DNA of 6,196 nt from positions 1-6,196 of the forward strand of contig CAJWZY010000140.1 of assembly GCA_913050545.1 (NCBI GenBank). The letters are read 5' to 3'. Below the pieces are notes generated by a model. That model did not search any database. It was not told the DNA's origin and worked only from the letters and a program-made list of their open reading frames with translations. Below, piece by piece: positions 1-5,793 of the stretch. A program made the position numbers and the translations under genes. The DNA comes from an uncultured bacterium. Lineage in GTDB: Bacteria > Planctomycetota > UBA8108. Each line of letters begins with the position of its first letter. Within the stretch, counting starts at the first letter, position 1.

Positions 1-408
1 CCTGGCCCGCCCGGCACCACCCTGGGCAGCCTCCATGATCCCAGGCCCGGCGCCGGTAATCACCATATAACCCCGGTTGCTTACCTTGTTGGAAAACCGG
101 TTGGCCATCTTGTACTCGAGACGATCTTTGCCGGTGCGGGCCGAGCCGAAAACCGACACCTTGCGAACCGACCTGTAAGGGGCAAAAACCTTGAATGCGT
201 AGCGCAATTCAAGCAGAGCGTGATTCAGCATTTTCAGATCGGCGCTGTAAGTTTCGTCGCCAACGAGCCTGAAGACCCTCTCAAACATCTGAAGAAAGAG
301 CTCGGAACCGGGATAACTTTCACGGTTTTCGACGAGCTCCTGGAGTTTAGCGACCAGGTCCTGAGGATCTTTGACGTATTTTCGATAGGTTGAATGAGTT
401 GAAGACAT
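1..408 (-). CDS. LOG-family Rossmann nucleotide-binding protein, N-terminal part (cut by left window edge)
   Basis: Only the first 136 residues are in the window; the frame is still open at position 1. Residues 1-80 form a mostly charged, probably helical leader. A Rossmann core follows, with SVFGSAR at 85-91 and TGAGPGIMEAA at 118-128, the first nucleotide-binding elements of the LOG / TIGR00730 (lysine decarboxylase-like) family. The PGGxGTxxE catalytic motif would lie beyond the edge and cannot be checked. Short LOG proteins begin almost directly at the FGS strand, so this belongs to the long form, about 340 residues in cyanobacteria and actinobacteria by recollection. Family members release ribose 5-phosphate from nucleoside monophosphates, including cytokinin precursors; the substrate here is unknown. 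The ATG at 406-408 is preceded by GGGGTG with 7 nt spacing. The same frame is open for 276 nt further upstream (to a stop at 685-687) but has no ATG, GTG or TTG there, so this start is preferred. Confidence 0.88.
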   Translation of the reverse strand, partial: MSSTHSTYRKYVKDPQDLVAKLQELVENRESYPGSELFLQMFERVFRLVGDETYSADLKMLNHALLELRYAFKVFAPYRSVRKVSVFGSARTGKDRLEYKMANRFSNKVSNRGYMVITGAGPGIMEAAQGGAGRAR

Positions 409-473
409 GCAGAAACACCCCGGTGAAGCGATAACGGGAGCAATAAAAACAGCAGGGATCGCAAATGTCCCAT

Positions 474-507
474 GGACGATCAGGCAGCCCCATACCCGGG
501 ATCGTCC
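474..507. repeat. 8-bp inverted repeat, 18-nt loop
   Basis: GGACGATC at 474-481 is the exact reverse complement of GATCGTCC at 500-507. It lies 66-99 bp upstream of the LOG start codon. No T tract follows on either strand, so a terminator is not supported. It could be a leader hairpin or chance. Confidence 0.4.
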
Positions 508-546
508 CCACAGAGCTATTTTAGAACCGGAAACACGGTTTCGCCC

Positions 547-567
547 GTTGAATCTCCCAGATTCAAC
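547..567. repeat. Perfect 21-bp palindrome: two 9-bp arms around CCC
   Basis: GTTGAATCT (547-555) and AGATTCAAC (559-567) are exact reverse complements separated by CCC. It begins 52 nt past the greA-like stop. Read as RNA on the minus strand it makes a tight 9-bp stem with a 3-nt loop, but the next bases are GGGCG rather than a T run, so it is not a classical intrinsic terminator. Read as DNA it has the size and symmetry of a repressor operator. A degraded version of the same dyad occurs at 3000-3019. Confidence 0.6.
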
Positions 568-569
568 AG

Positions 570-610
570 GAGCCTGCTGTGCAGCAGGCGCCCAGGTGTG
601 CAGCAGGCTC
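570..610 (-). terminator. Nested stem-loop just after the greA-like stop, candidate transcript end
   Basis: GAGCCTGCTG (570-579) pairs perfectly with CAGCAGGCTC (601-610), a 10-bp GC-rich stem that begins 10 nt beyond the stop codon on the minus strand. A competing hairpin sits inside it: GCCTGCTG/CAGCAGGC at 572-589. The direct repeat TGTGCAGCAGGC, present twice, lets the left arm pair with either copy. The place suits a 3'-end structure, and the next palindrome (547-567) adds a second stem. No T tract follows, so this would be factor-dependent termination or mRNA end protection rather than a textbook intrinsic terminator. Confidence 0.35.
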
Positions 611-619
611 GAACGACCC

Positions 620-2899
620 TCAGTCGAAGATGGAGGTGATCTCGAGAATCCTGTACATGGACGTGCCGCCTGGAAGAACCACCTCTACCTCGTCATCGAC
701 TTCCTTGCCCAGGAAGAACTGCCCGAGAGGACTGCGGTAATTAAGGACACCTTCCTCGGGTCCCCCGTCCCAGGGCCCGAGAACGGAGTAGAAAACCGAT
801 TCGCCGCTCTCCATATTCTCTGCCCGAACCCGTGATCCAAGTCCGACGACTCCTTCCTCAACCATGGACGAATCGATGAGCTGGACCTTTTCAAGGTCTT
901 CCTGGATCTGCTCGGCCTTCCGCACCAGGTTGTCTCTCTCTTCACAGGCCGAGGTGAATTCGGCGTTCTCGCTCAGATCACCCAGCTCGGCGGCATCGCC
1001 GATCGCCTTGAAGATTGCGGGAAGTTTTTCATCCTGGAGCTCCCGGTTCTCTTCCTCAATCACCCCCCTGCCGGCCTCGGTAGAGAAGATGATCTCCGGG
1101 TTTTGCCAGTCGGGTATTTTGTCTTCCATGTTCACGCTAGGATCGACATTGCTGATCGCCTCGAGGAACCTGGGACCTTTCAGGGGGAGCTGTGCCTGCT
1201 GCCTGAGGACCCGCTTGTAGAGCATCTTCCTCTCCGCAGGCGCCATCAGGGTAACCGCCTCGTTGAAGACCTCCCCTTCGGAGTAGTAGAGCAGGGTCTC
1301 CACCTTTTTCATCAGCTCCTTGACAGCGTTTCTCCCTTCACGCACCTCCCTGTCGATGAGGTGCTCGAGCAGATCCATCAGCAGGATAACGAGCTCGCGT
1401 GATGTTCTCTTGAAGAGGGGATCGAGACCCGTCCCTTCTTTACCTGCCAGCCTGCAACCCAGCAGCCAGATACATGCTTCAGGCGATAAACGCGGCGAAG
1501 CATAGATCTGCGAACAGAGCCCCTTCAGCTCTCCTGGATCGATCGAGTCAATGGTTTCAAACGCGACCTTCCTGAGGCTGTCCGACCTGCCCTGGAATGC
1601 CTTCAGCGCTACGGAGAGCTGGTCAGCGGGCCTGGTTTCACCAAGGAGCTTGAAGACCTTCCGCGGATTTTCTCCAACGGGCAGGGAGTCGAGGGCTACA
1701 GAAATATCATCTACCGTGAAGGACTCAAGGACTTCCACCCAGGACACCTCGGGCTCCTCCGTCTGCGTTACCCTCGCCAGGAGAAGGCAGATTTCAAAGA
1801 CAGTGGTTTTCTTGGAGACCTTACCCAGGCGATCCTGGAGACCGGTGGCCACCTCCGGATAGGCAGCCGGATATTTCTTCTGCCCACCCTTGATGATCTG
1901 CCTTGCCGCGGATCTGCAGTCGATCCAGTCCTCACTGCGGAACCGGTTCAGCAGCTCATCCTCGAAGCTGACCGCCTCCTCGAGTTGTTCGACCAGGTAC
2001 GGTGAGCGGTCACCGATCCTGAAAAATCCACAGTCCCTGAGCTTTTTCTTGGTCCGAGTCCACCACCGGGTCCAGTCTCCGGAATCGATGGCCCCGGCAA
2101 TCATGCGGGCCTTGATCTCTTTCTGGGGGAGCGGATTGCCGTAATCATGAATCACCTTCTGGACCACCTCAACCGGGTCTTCCTCCACCAGCCGGGTAAG
2201 CTCTTCGGATCCGTGATAGAGCATGCAGCGGAAGGTTCCCTCCGGCAGGATGTCGAGAATCGAATCGACAGCCTCGATACTGATCCGATGATTTTTCTTC
2301 TCCTCGAGATCAACCTTGACCTGCCCCAGGAGCGCATCTACCTCGAGTATTTCACCAATTCCCCAGCCTGATTCGTGATAGACCACCGCGCCAGGTCTGT
2401 ATTCGAGCAGCTGGCTGAAACGGTCAAGGGCTTCAACCTTATCGGCGGCGTTCTCGATGTCACAGGTATTGAAGAACGCCCGCTCAGCAGACATCGGACC
2501 ATTCTCTTCCAGGAAGGCATCAAGGTAGACCGCCAGGTATTCCTTCCTCGCCGGAAAGGCCCTGACCATGACCTCACCGAGTGCAGCCCTCTGTGCCGAG
2601 GCAATACCGGAAAGCGCAGCTGCCGATGCAGCCCCCCCCGCATCATCGGAGCCGGCGGAGTCATCGCTGAAAACTCCCCAGGTCAGCTCGAGCAGCGGCT
2701 TGATAGTCGTCCCCTGCCCCTGCCGCAAACCTTCTGCAGCAAAACCCGCGAGATCATTGAGTAAGGAAGTCAGCTGGGCTGTGTCTTCCAGGATCGCCAT
2801 CCAGAGATTCTCAATCCGATCAGAATCCCCTTCACCCAGGCTCTCGTAGAGATCGGTGAGCTTTGAATCGGCGTTCGCAGGGGCTGCAAGATCGGACAT
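620..2899 (-). CDS. greA: Long GreA-type transcript cleavage / elongation factor with about 600-residue N-terminal extension
   Basis: The 759-residue product ends in a complete GreA module. Residues about 608-680 form the antiparallel coiled coil with the tip motif GDLSENAEF (640-648), matching the GreA tip whose Asp and Glu (here D641 and E644) hold the catalytic Mg2+ in the RNA polymerase secondary channel. Residues about 681-759 match the FKBP-like GreA C-terminal domain (GLGSRV at 686-691, SPLG at 723-726, LPGG at 742-745). The role would be stimulating RNA cleavage in backtracked polymerase. The N-terminal 600 residues are mostly helical in appearance, with an Ala/Ser/Gly/Asp linker near 78-100. 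A small beta-rich segment at about 168-215 (YRPGAVVYHESGWGIGEI, then VKVDLE and KNHRIS) resembles CarD/Tudor-like domains. GreA fusions of this size are known in Chlamydia and Borrelia. No strong Shine-Dalgarno precedes the ATG at 2897-2899. Whether the N-terminal part regulates cleavage or binds another partner cannot be told. Confidence 0.9.
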   Translation of the reverse strand: MSDLAAPANADSKLTDLYESLGEGDSDRIENLWMAILEDTAQLTSLLNDLAGFAAEGLRQGQGTTIKPLLELTWGVFSDDSAGSDDAGGAASAAALSGIASAQRAALGEVMVRAFPARKEYLAVYLDAFLEENGPMSAERAFFNTCDIENAADKVEALDRFSQLLEYRPGAVVYHESGWGIGEILEVDALLGQVKVDLEEKKNHRISIEAVDSILDILPEGTFRCMLYHGSEELTRLVEEDPVEVVQKVIHDYGNPLPQKEIKARMIAGAIDSGDWTRWWTRTKKKLRDCGFFRIGDRSPYLVEQLEEAVSFEDELLNRFRSEDWIDCRSAARQIIKGGQKKYPAAYPEVATGLQDRLGKVSKKTTVFEICLLLARVTQTEEPEVSWVEVLESFTVDDISVALDSLPVGENPRKVFKLLGETRPADQLSVALKAFQGRSDSLRKVAFETIDSIDPGELKGLCSQIYASPRLSPEACIWLLGCRLAGKEGTGLDPLFKRTSRELVILLMDLLEHLIDREVREGRNAVKELMKKVETLLYYSEGEVFNEAVTLMAPAERKMLYKRVLRQQAQLPLKGPRFLEAISNVDPSVNMEDKIPDWQNPEIIFSTEAGRGVIEEENRELQDEKLPAIFKAIGDAAELGDLSENAEFTSACEERDNLVRKAEQIQEDLEKVQLIDSSMVEEGVVGLGSRVRAENMESGESVFYSVLGPWDGGPEEGVLNYRSPLGQFFLGKEVDDEVEVVLPGGTSMYRILEITSIFD

Positions 2900-2926
2900 A
2901 AATAATCGCTCGGAGTTCTAAAGCGC

Positions 2927-2948
2927 CTTCCCGAACCATTGCGGGAAG
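2927..2948 (-). promoter_or_regulatory. Leader hairpin upstream of the greA-like gene
   Basis: CTTCCCG (2927-2933) and CGGGAAG (2942-2948) form a perfect 7-bp stem with an 8-nt loop, 28 nt upstream of the start codon. If the candidate promoter at 2962-2990 is real, this hairpin lies in the 5' untranslated region. It ends too far from the start codon to block it directly. Confidence 0.35.
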
Positions 2949-2961
2949 ATGTAAACGGCCG

Positions 2962-2990
2962 ATTAAAATATCAGACGCCCCAAAAAACAA
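2962..2990 (-). promoter_or_regulatory. Candidate sigma-70-type promoter for the greA-like gene
   Basis: On the minus strand, TTGTTT (plus 2985-2990) and TTTAAT (plus 2962-2967) are separated by exactly 17 nt. The -10 hexamer matches TATAAT at 5 of 6 positions; the -35 matches TTGACA at only 3 of 6. It would give a leader of roughly 55 nt. Confidence 0.35.
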
Positions 2991-2991
2991 G

Positions 2992-3026
2992 CGCTACCTG
3001 TTGAATTTGTCGGTTTAACATTAGCG
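2992..3026. repeat. Imperfect palindrome in the divergent intergenic region
   Basis: Outer arms CGCTA (2992-2996) and TAGCG (3022-3026) are exact complements. Inner arms GTTGAA (3000-3005) and TTTAAC (3014-3019) pair with one G-T mismatch or G-U wobble. The inner part echoes the perfect palindrome at 547-567 (shared half-site GTTGAAT). It sits just upstream of the candidate greA-like promoter and 66 bp before the HAD start codon, so it could be an operator for either gene or a leader hairpin of the HAD mRNA. No clear promoter for the HAD gene was found in this 192-bp region; TTGCGG and TAAAAT (2939-2944, 2964-2969) are 19 nt apart, which is long. Confidence 0.35.
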
Positions 3027-3071
3027 GCAACAGCCCGCTTACCTGCCCCGGGACTGTCGAATCTTCCCTCC

Positions 3072-3076
3072 AGGAG
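3072..3076 (+). promoter_or_regulatory. AGGAG ribosome-binding-like site, 15 nt from the HAD start
   Basis: The only Shine-Dalgarno match before the HAD gene is AGGAG, 15 nt from the ATG at 3092, about twice the usual spacing. The frame is open upstream to a TGA at 3002-3004 but has no ATG, GTG or TTG there, and the next internal Met (residue 26) is inside the catalytic motif. The ATG is therefore kept even though the site is poorly placed. Confidence 0.4.
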
Positions 3077-3091
3077 AAACACCCTCGAGAA

Positions 3092-3802
3092 ATGAGTGAA
3101 CTAGAATCACAGATACAGGCGCTGGATTTTCTCCGAAACACTGATTGCCGGGCGGTCGTCTTCGATATGGACGGCGTTCTTGCCGACACCGAGGAGTTCC
3201 ACCTTGAAGCCTGGGGCCGGCTTGTTGAAGCACACGGCCTGGAGGATGGCGAACAGAGGCTCTCTGAAGAAATGCTCGAACTCATCCGGAGCACCTTCGG
3301 CCAGGCCAACGACACCATCATTCCCCTGCTGTGGGAAAAGGCGGGACGATCCCCGGGAGATGCACTGGCAGCTCTCAGCCTCGAAAAAGAACAGTGCTAC
3401 AGGAACTGCGCCCGCGGCCGGGTTCGCCCCATGCCCGGCATAGAGGATTTTCTCGGGCTCTTAAAAAAAGAAAACATTCCAGCCGCGATCGGAACCTCCG
3501 GCCCGGAAGAAAATGTCAGCTTCATTCTCGATGAATTCAACTGGAGAAACGTCTTCCACTCGCTTGTCCATAGAAGCCGTTTCAAGAAGGGAAAACCAGC
3601 CCCCGACTGCTTCCTGGTCGCGGCAGAAGAGCTGGGGCAACCTCCCGATAAAACAATCGTCTTTGAAGATTCCGTGCACGGCCTCATGGCTGCCAATAGC
3701 GGAGGCTTTACGGCCGCAGCCATAGCCAGCACCCATGAACCGGCTGAATTAACGCAGTACACCGGTTGGGTCTTTAGAGACTTTAGGAGCCTATCCTGTT
3801 AA
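3092..3802 (+). CDS. HAD-superfamily phosphatase/phosphomutase-like hydrolase (subfamily IA, beta-phosphoglucomutase-like)
   Basis: The 236-residue cytosolic protein has all four HAD motifs. Motif I is FDMDGVLAD (24-32), with nucleophile D25 and acid/base D27. Motif II is GTSGP (134-138). Motif III is GKPAPD, with K168. Motif IV is FEDSVHG, with E192 and D193 for Mg2+. A helical cap lies between motifs I and II (about 36-110), as in the C1-cap, HAD-IA group. Such enzymes transfer or remove phosphate from small metabolites, often sugar phosphates. The cap segment FGQANDTI stands where beta-phosphoglucomutase usually has its Arg-containing RG-S-R loop, which favours a phosphatase over a mutase; this is inference. 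About 20 residues precede the first strand, a short extension. It is followed after 60 bp by gap and then a sugar kinase, fitting a carbohydrate role. The exact substrate cannot be read from sequence. Confidence 0.9.
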   Translation: MSELESQIQALDFLRNTDCRAVVFDMDGVLADTEEFHLEAWGRLVEAHGLEDGEQRLSEEMLELIRSTFGQANDTIIPLLWEKAGRSPGDALAALSLEKEQCYRNCARGRVRPMPGIEDFLGLLKKENIPAAIGTSGPEENVSFILDEFNWRNVFHSLVHRSRFKKGKPAPDCFLVAAEELGQPPDKTIVFEDSVHGLMAANSGGFTAAAIASTHEPAELTQYTGWVFRDFRSLSC

Positions 3803-3804
3803 GA

Positions 3805-3833
3805 TTGCCGCTTCGTATTTTTCACGCTATAAG
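3805..3833 (+). promoter_or_regulatory. Sigma-70-type promoter of gap
   Basis: TTGCCG (3805-3810, 4 of 6 to TTGACA) and TATAAG (3828-3833, 5 of 6 to TATAAT) are separated by exactly 17 nt. It begins 3 nt after the HAD stop codon and would start RNA near 3840, leaving a short leader of about 22 nt with the ribosome-binding site GAGAGG. This is the best promoter match seen in the window. It implies that gap can be expressed independently of the HAD gene. Confidence 0.6.
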
Positions 3834-3862
3834 CAATTAACACGAGTCGAGAGGTTTTCATC

Positions 3863-4873
3863 ATGGCGATCCGCGTCGCAATCAACGGGTTCGGACGAAT
3901 TGGCCGAAATGTTTTCAAGGTGCTTTCACAGCGAGATGGTGTCGATGTGGTCGCGATCAACGACCTGGCCGACAACAATATGCTCGCCCACCTGCTGAAA
4001 TACGACACCGTCACAGGCCGGTTCTTCGGGGATGCAACGGTCAAGGCGACAGACGATGCCATCCAGGTAGGAGACCAGAGCATCAAGGTTTTCTCAGAAC
4101 GCGAACCCGCCAATCTTCCCTGGGGTGACCTCGAAATCGACGTAACCGTCGAGTCGACCGGAATCTTCCGCGCCCCCGAGCAGGTAGCCTGGCACCTCGA
4201 GGCCGGAGCAAAGAAGGTGGTCCTGACCGTTCCTCCGAAGGCCCCGCTTGACAACATGGTGGTCCTGGGCGTTAACGATGACACCATCACCGCCGAGCAG
4301 AAAACACTCTCCAACGCCTCGTGCACAACAAACTGCCTGGCGCCAATCGCCAAGATCCTCAACGATTCCTTCGGTATCGACCATGGAATCATGACGACGG
4401 TCCATGCCTACACCAACGACCAGCACGTAGCGGACCTGCCGCACTCCGATCCAAGACGCGCCCGCGCCGCAGCACAGAACATCATCCCCACCACAACAGG
4501 GGCAGCAAAGGCGGTCGGAAAAGTCCTGCCCGAGCTCGAGGGCAAGCTCGATGGTCTCTCCCTGCGCGTACCAGTGGTGAACGGATCGATCGTTGACCTG
4601 GTCGTCGAGCTCGAGAAGGACACCACGGCTGAAGAGATCAACGCCGCGGTCAAGGCCGCCGCAGAGGGGCCGATGAAAGGAATCGTCGAGTATACCGAAG
4701 ACCTCATCGTCTCCAGCGACATCATCACGAACCCTCACTCGGCGATCTTCGATTCCGATGCAACCATGGTGCTCGGCGAAACCGGACGTTCGGCCAAGGT
4801 GCTCGCCTGGTATGACAACGAGTGGGGCTATTCCAACAGGGTCGGTGACCTGATCGAAAGGATCACCTCCTAA
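3863..4873 (+). CDS. gap: Glyceraldehyde-3-phosphate dehydrogenase, type I (NAD-dependent)
   Basis: The 336-residue product has the full family length. It catalyses oxidation and phosphorylation of glyceraldehyde 3-phosphate to 1,3-bisphosphoglycerate in glycolysis, and the reverse in gluconeogenesis, as a cytosolic tetramer. The NAD fold begins INGFGRIGRNVF (7-18). The catalytic signature is SCTTNCLAP (153-161), with nucleophile C154 and base H181 in TTVHAYT. The phosphate-binding parts TTTGAAKAVG (210-219) and R235 are present, as is the C-terminal WYDNEWGYSNR. D34-L35 and the L192-P193 pair match the NAD-specific pattern of the Bacillus enzyme rather than the NADP-using chloroplast form. 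The segment VLTVPPKAPLDN (120-131) varies from the commoner S-A-P-K form but keeps the fold. The ATG has a good ribosome-binding site, GAGAGG at 3849-3854, with 8 nt spacing, and its own promoter. The ROK kinase gene follows after 4 nt. Confidence 0.98.
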   Translation: MAIRVAINGFGRIGRNVFKVLSQRDGVDVVAINDLADNNMLAHLLKYDTVTGRFFGDATVKATDDAIQVGDQSIKVFSEREPANLPWGDLEIDVTVESTGIFRAPEQVAWHLEAGAKKVVLTVPPKAPLDNMVVLGVNDDTITAEQKTLSNASCTTNCLAPIAKILNDSFGIDHGIMTTVHAYTNDQHVADLPHSDPRRARAAAQNIIPTTTGAAKAVGKVLPELEGKLDGLSLRVPVVNGSIVDLVVELEKDTTAEEINAAVKAAAEGPMKGIVEYTEDLIVSSDIITNPHSAIFDSDATMVLGETGRSAKVLAWYDNEWGYSNRVGDLIERITS

Positions 4874-4880
4874 GGATATG
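4871..4880 (+). promoter_or_regulatory. Stop-start junction coupling gap and the ROK kinase
   Basis: The gap stop TAA (4871-4873) and the kinase ATG (4878-4880) are 4 nt apart. AAGGA (4872-4876) overlaps the stop codon but is only 1 nt from the ATG, too near to act as a normal Shine-Dalgarno for it. No other start codon exists in this frame between the upstream TGA at 4851-4853 and the conserved DIGG motif. Ribosomes finishing gap most likely restart here. Confidence 0.55.
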
Positions 4881-5762
4881 GCATCGGCTTCGGTCGCGGA
4901 CACGGTCGGCTGCGACATCGGCGGAAGCAACATCAAGCTCATCGTCCTTCGAAGGGGACGGCTGTCTCGCAGGCACTCGTTCCCCTCACCGGCCGATGCC
5001 GGCAAGAGGGCCTTCGTAGACACCCTGGCCGAGCTGCTTCGGCCGCTGCCGGAGTCCCCGCTGGGAATCGCCCTGCCAGGCTTCCTCGATGATGAACTCA
5101 GGCGTATAGTCCACCTGTCGAACCTGCCGAAGCTGGACGGCCTCAACCTTGCCGCCAGGCTTGAACGCAGGCTGAAAAGGAAAGTGTTCCTTGAGGCTGA
5201 TTCCAATGCAGGTGCCATGGGAGAAGCGCGGCTGGGAGCTGGACGGAAAACCGAGCGGCTGCTCTACCTGACAATGGGAACAGGACTGGGAGCGGCCCTC
5301 ACCATCAAGGGCTTCCCAGCGAGGGTCAGCAACAATACTGTCGGACATGTTGGTGGCCTGCCGATCTGTTCAGAAAAAGGCCGTGGCGCCGAGGCGCTCC
5401 TCAGCGCCACAGGGATCCTGTGCCGCTTCCAGGCGGAGGCGAAGCAGCCCGCGGTCAGCAGCACCCTGGAGCTGCTGGAGCTGGCCCGGGCTGGCGACGC
5501 AGTCGCCCGGGCAACCTGGGGAAGAACCGGCGAGATCCTGGCTGAGCTCCTGGGCCTGCTCGTCCCGCTGTTGCGGCCAGGTGGAGTGATTATAGGAGGA
5601 GGAATTGCGGGAGCTGCGGAGCTCTTTCTTCCCGCTGCCAGGGAGGGGCTTCAACGGCGGCTGAAAGGCCGTGGACTGAAATGCCCAGCCATACTCCAGT
5701 CGGCCCTTGGAGCCTACTCCGGAGCCGCAGGAGCGGCCCTGCGGGCCAGGGACGCCAGCTGA
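4878..5762 (+). CDS. ROK-family sugar kinase (glucokinase-like) lacking the zinc-binding cysteines
   Basis: The 294-residue protein has the ASKHA/ROK plan. The ATP phosphate-1 motif is DIGGSNIK (13-20). A sugar-side segment SNLPKLDGLNL lies at 81-91, where glucokinases have SNLPGW. The motif EADSNAGAMGE (106-116) carries the expected catalytic base D108. The phosphate-2 motif is TMGTGLGAAL (132-141), and the adenosine-side motif is GGVIIGGG (235-242). The expected role is ATP-dependent phosphorylation of a hexose such as glucose, in the cytosol. The ROK signature, normally GH followed by CxCGxxGCxE, is here GHVGGLP then ICSEKGRGAE: H157 and the sugar-contacting Glu (E172) remain, but only one cysteine (C164) is left, so the structural zinc site is gone. 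Co-transcription with gap and closeness to a HAD phosphosugar enzyme support a role feeding glycolysis. Other ROK activities (fructose, N-acetylmannosamine, or a polyphosphate-using enzyme) are possible; substrate is uncertain, family is not. Confidence 0.9.
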   Translation: MASASVADTVGCDIGGSNIKLIVLRRGRLSRRHSFPSPADAGKRAFVDTLAELLRPLPESPLGIALPGFLDDELRRIVHLSNLPKLDGLNLAARLERRLKRKVFLEADSNAGAMGEARLGAGRKTERLLYLTMGTGLGAALTIKGFPARVSNNTVGHVGGLPICSEKGRGAEALLSATGILCRFQAEAKQPAVSSTLELLELARAGDAVARATWGRTGEILAELLGLLVPLLRPGGVIIGGGIAGAAELFLPAAREGLQRRLKGRGLKCPAILQSALGAYSGAAGAALRARDAS

Positions 5763-5793
5763 TAGTGCTGCCTTCTGAGCTCTCTACCGGCTC

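Larger units (their letters stand above)
409..619. other. 211-bp intergenic spacer rich in inverted repeats
   Basis: This stretch lies between the stop of the greA-like gene and the start of the LOG gene, both on the minus strand. No convincing gene is present. It contains at least three inverted repeats, annotated separately. On the minus strand there is a TAAAAT hexamer (plus-strand 518-523) that could be a -10 box for the LOG gene, but no TTGACA-like hexamer sits at 16-18 nt from it, so no promoter is claimed. A short T-rich run (minus-strand GTTTTTATTG, about 441-450) is not directly preceded by a strong stem. The spacer probably holds the 3' end of the greA-like mRNA and the control region of the LOG gene. 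Confidence 0.6.

Noticed and set aside
234..473. A minus-strand frame starting MGHLRSLLFLLLPLSL, resembling a lipoprotein signal peptide
   Set aside because: From 408 downward it overlaps the LOG gene in another frame, and the conserved LOG motifs show which frame is real. The hydrophobic start comes from the T-rich spacer, and the remainder looks like out-of-frame translation.
547..567. Intrinsic terminator for the greA-like gene
   Set aside because: The stem is strong, but no T run follows on either strand, so it is annotated only as a palindrome.
407..835. A plus-strand 142-codon open frame across the spacer and the end of the greA-like gene
   Set aside because: Half of it is antisense to the conserved GreA C-terminal domain. 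It has no recognisable domain and no ribosome-binding site.
3092..3802. Assignment of the HAD gene as a true beta-phosphoglucomutase (pgmB)
   Set aside because: The catalytic motifs fit the family, but the cap loop lacks the characteristic Arg-containing segment, and no maltose or trehalose phosphorylase gene is nearby.
4094..5218. A 374-codon open frame on the minus strand opposite gap and the ROK gene
   Set aside because: It is antisense to two well-recognised, motif-complete genes. Its translation resembles no protein I know, and long antisense frames are expected opposite GC-biased coding sequence.
5763..5793. Bidirectional terminator between the convergent ROK and dockerin genes
   Set aside because: Only a 4-bp GAGC/GCTC pairing is visible and there is no T or A tract; this is too weak to call.
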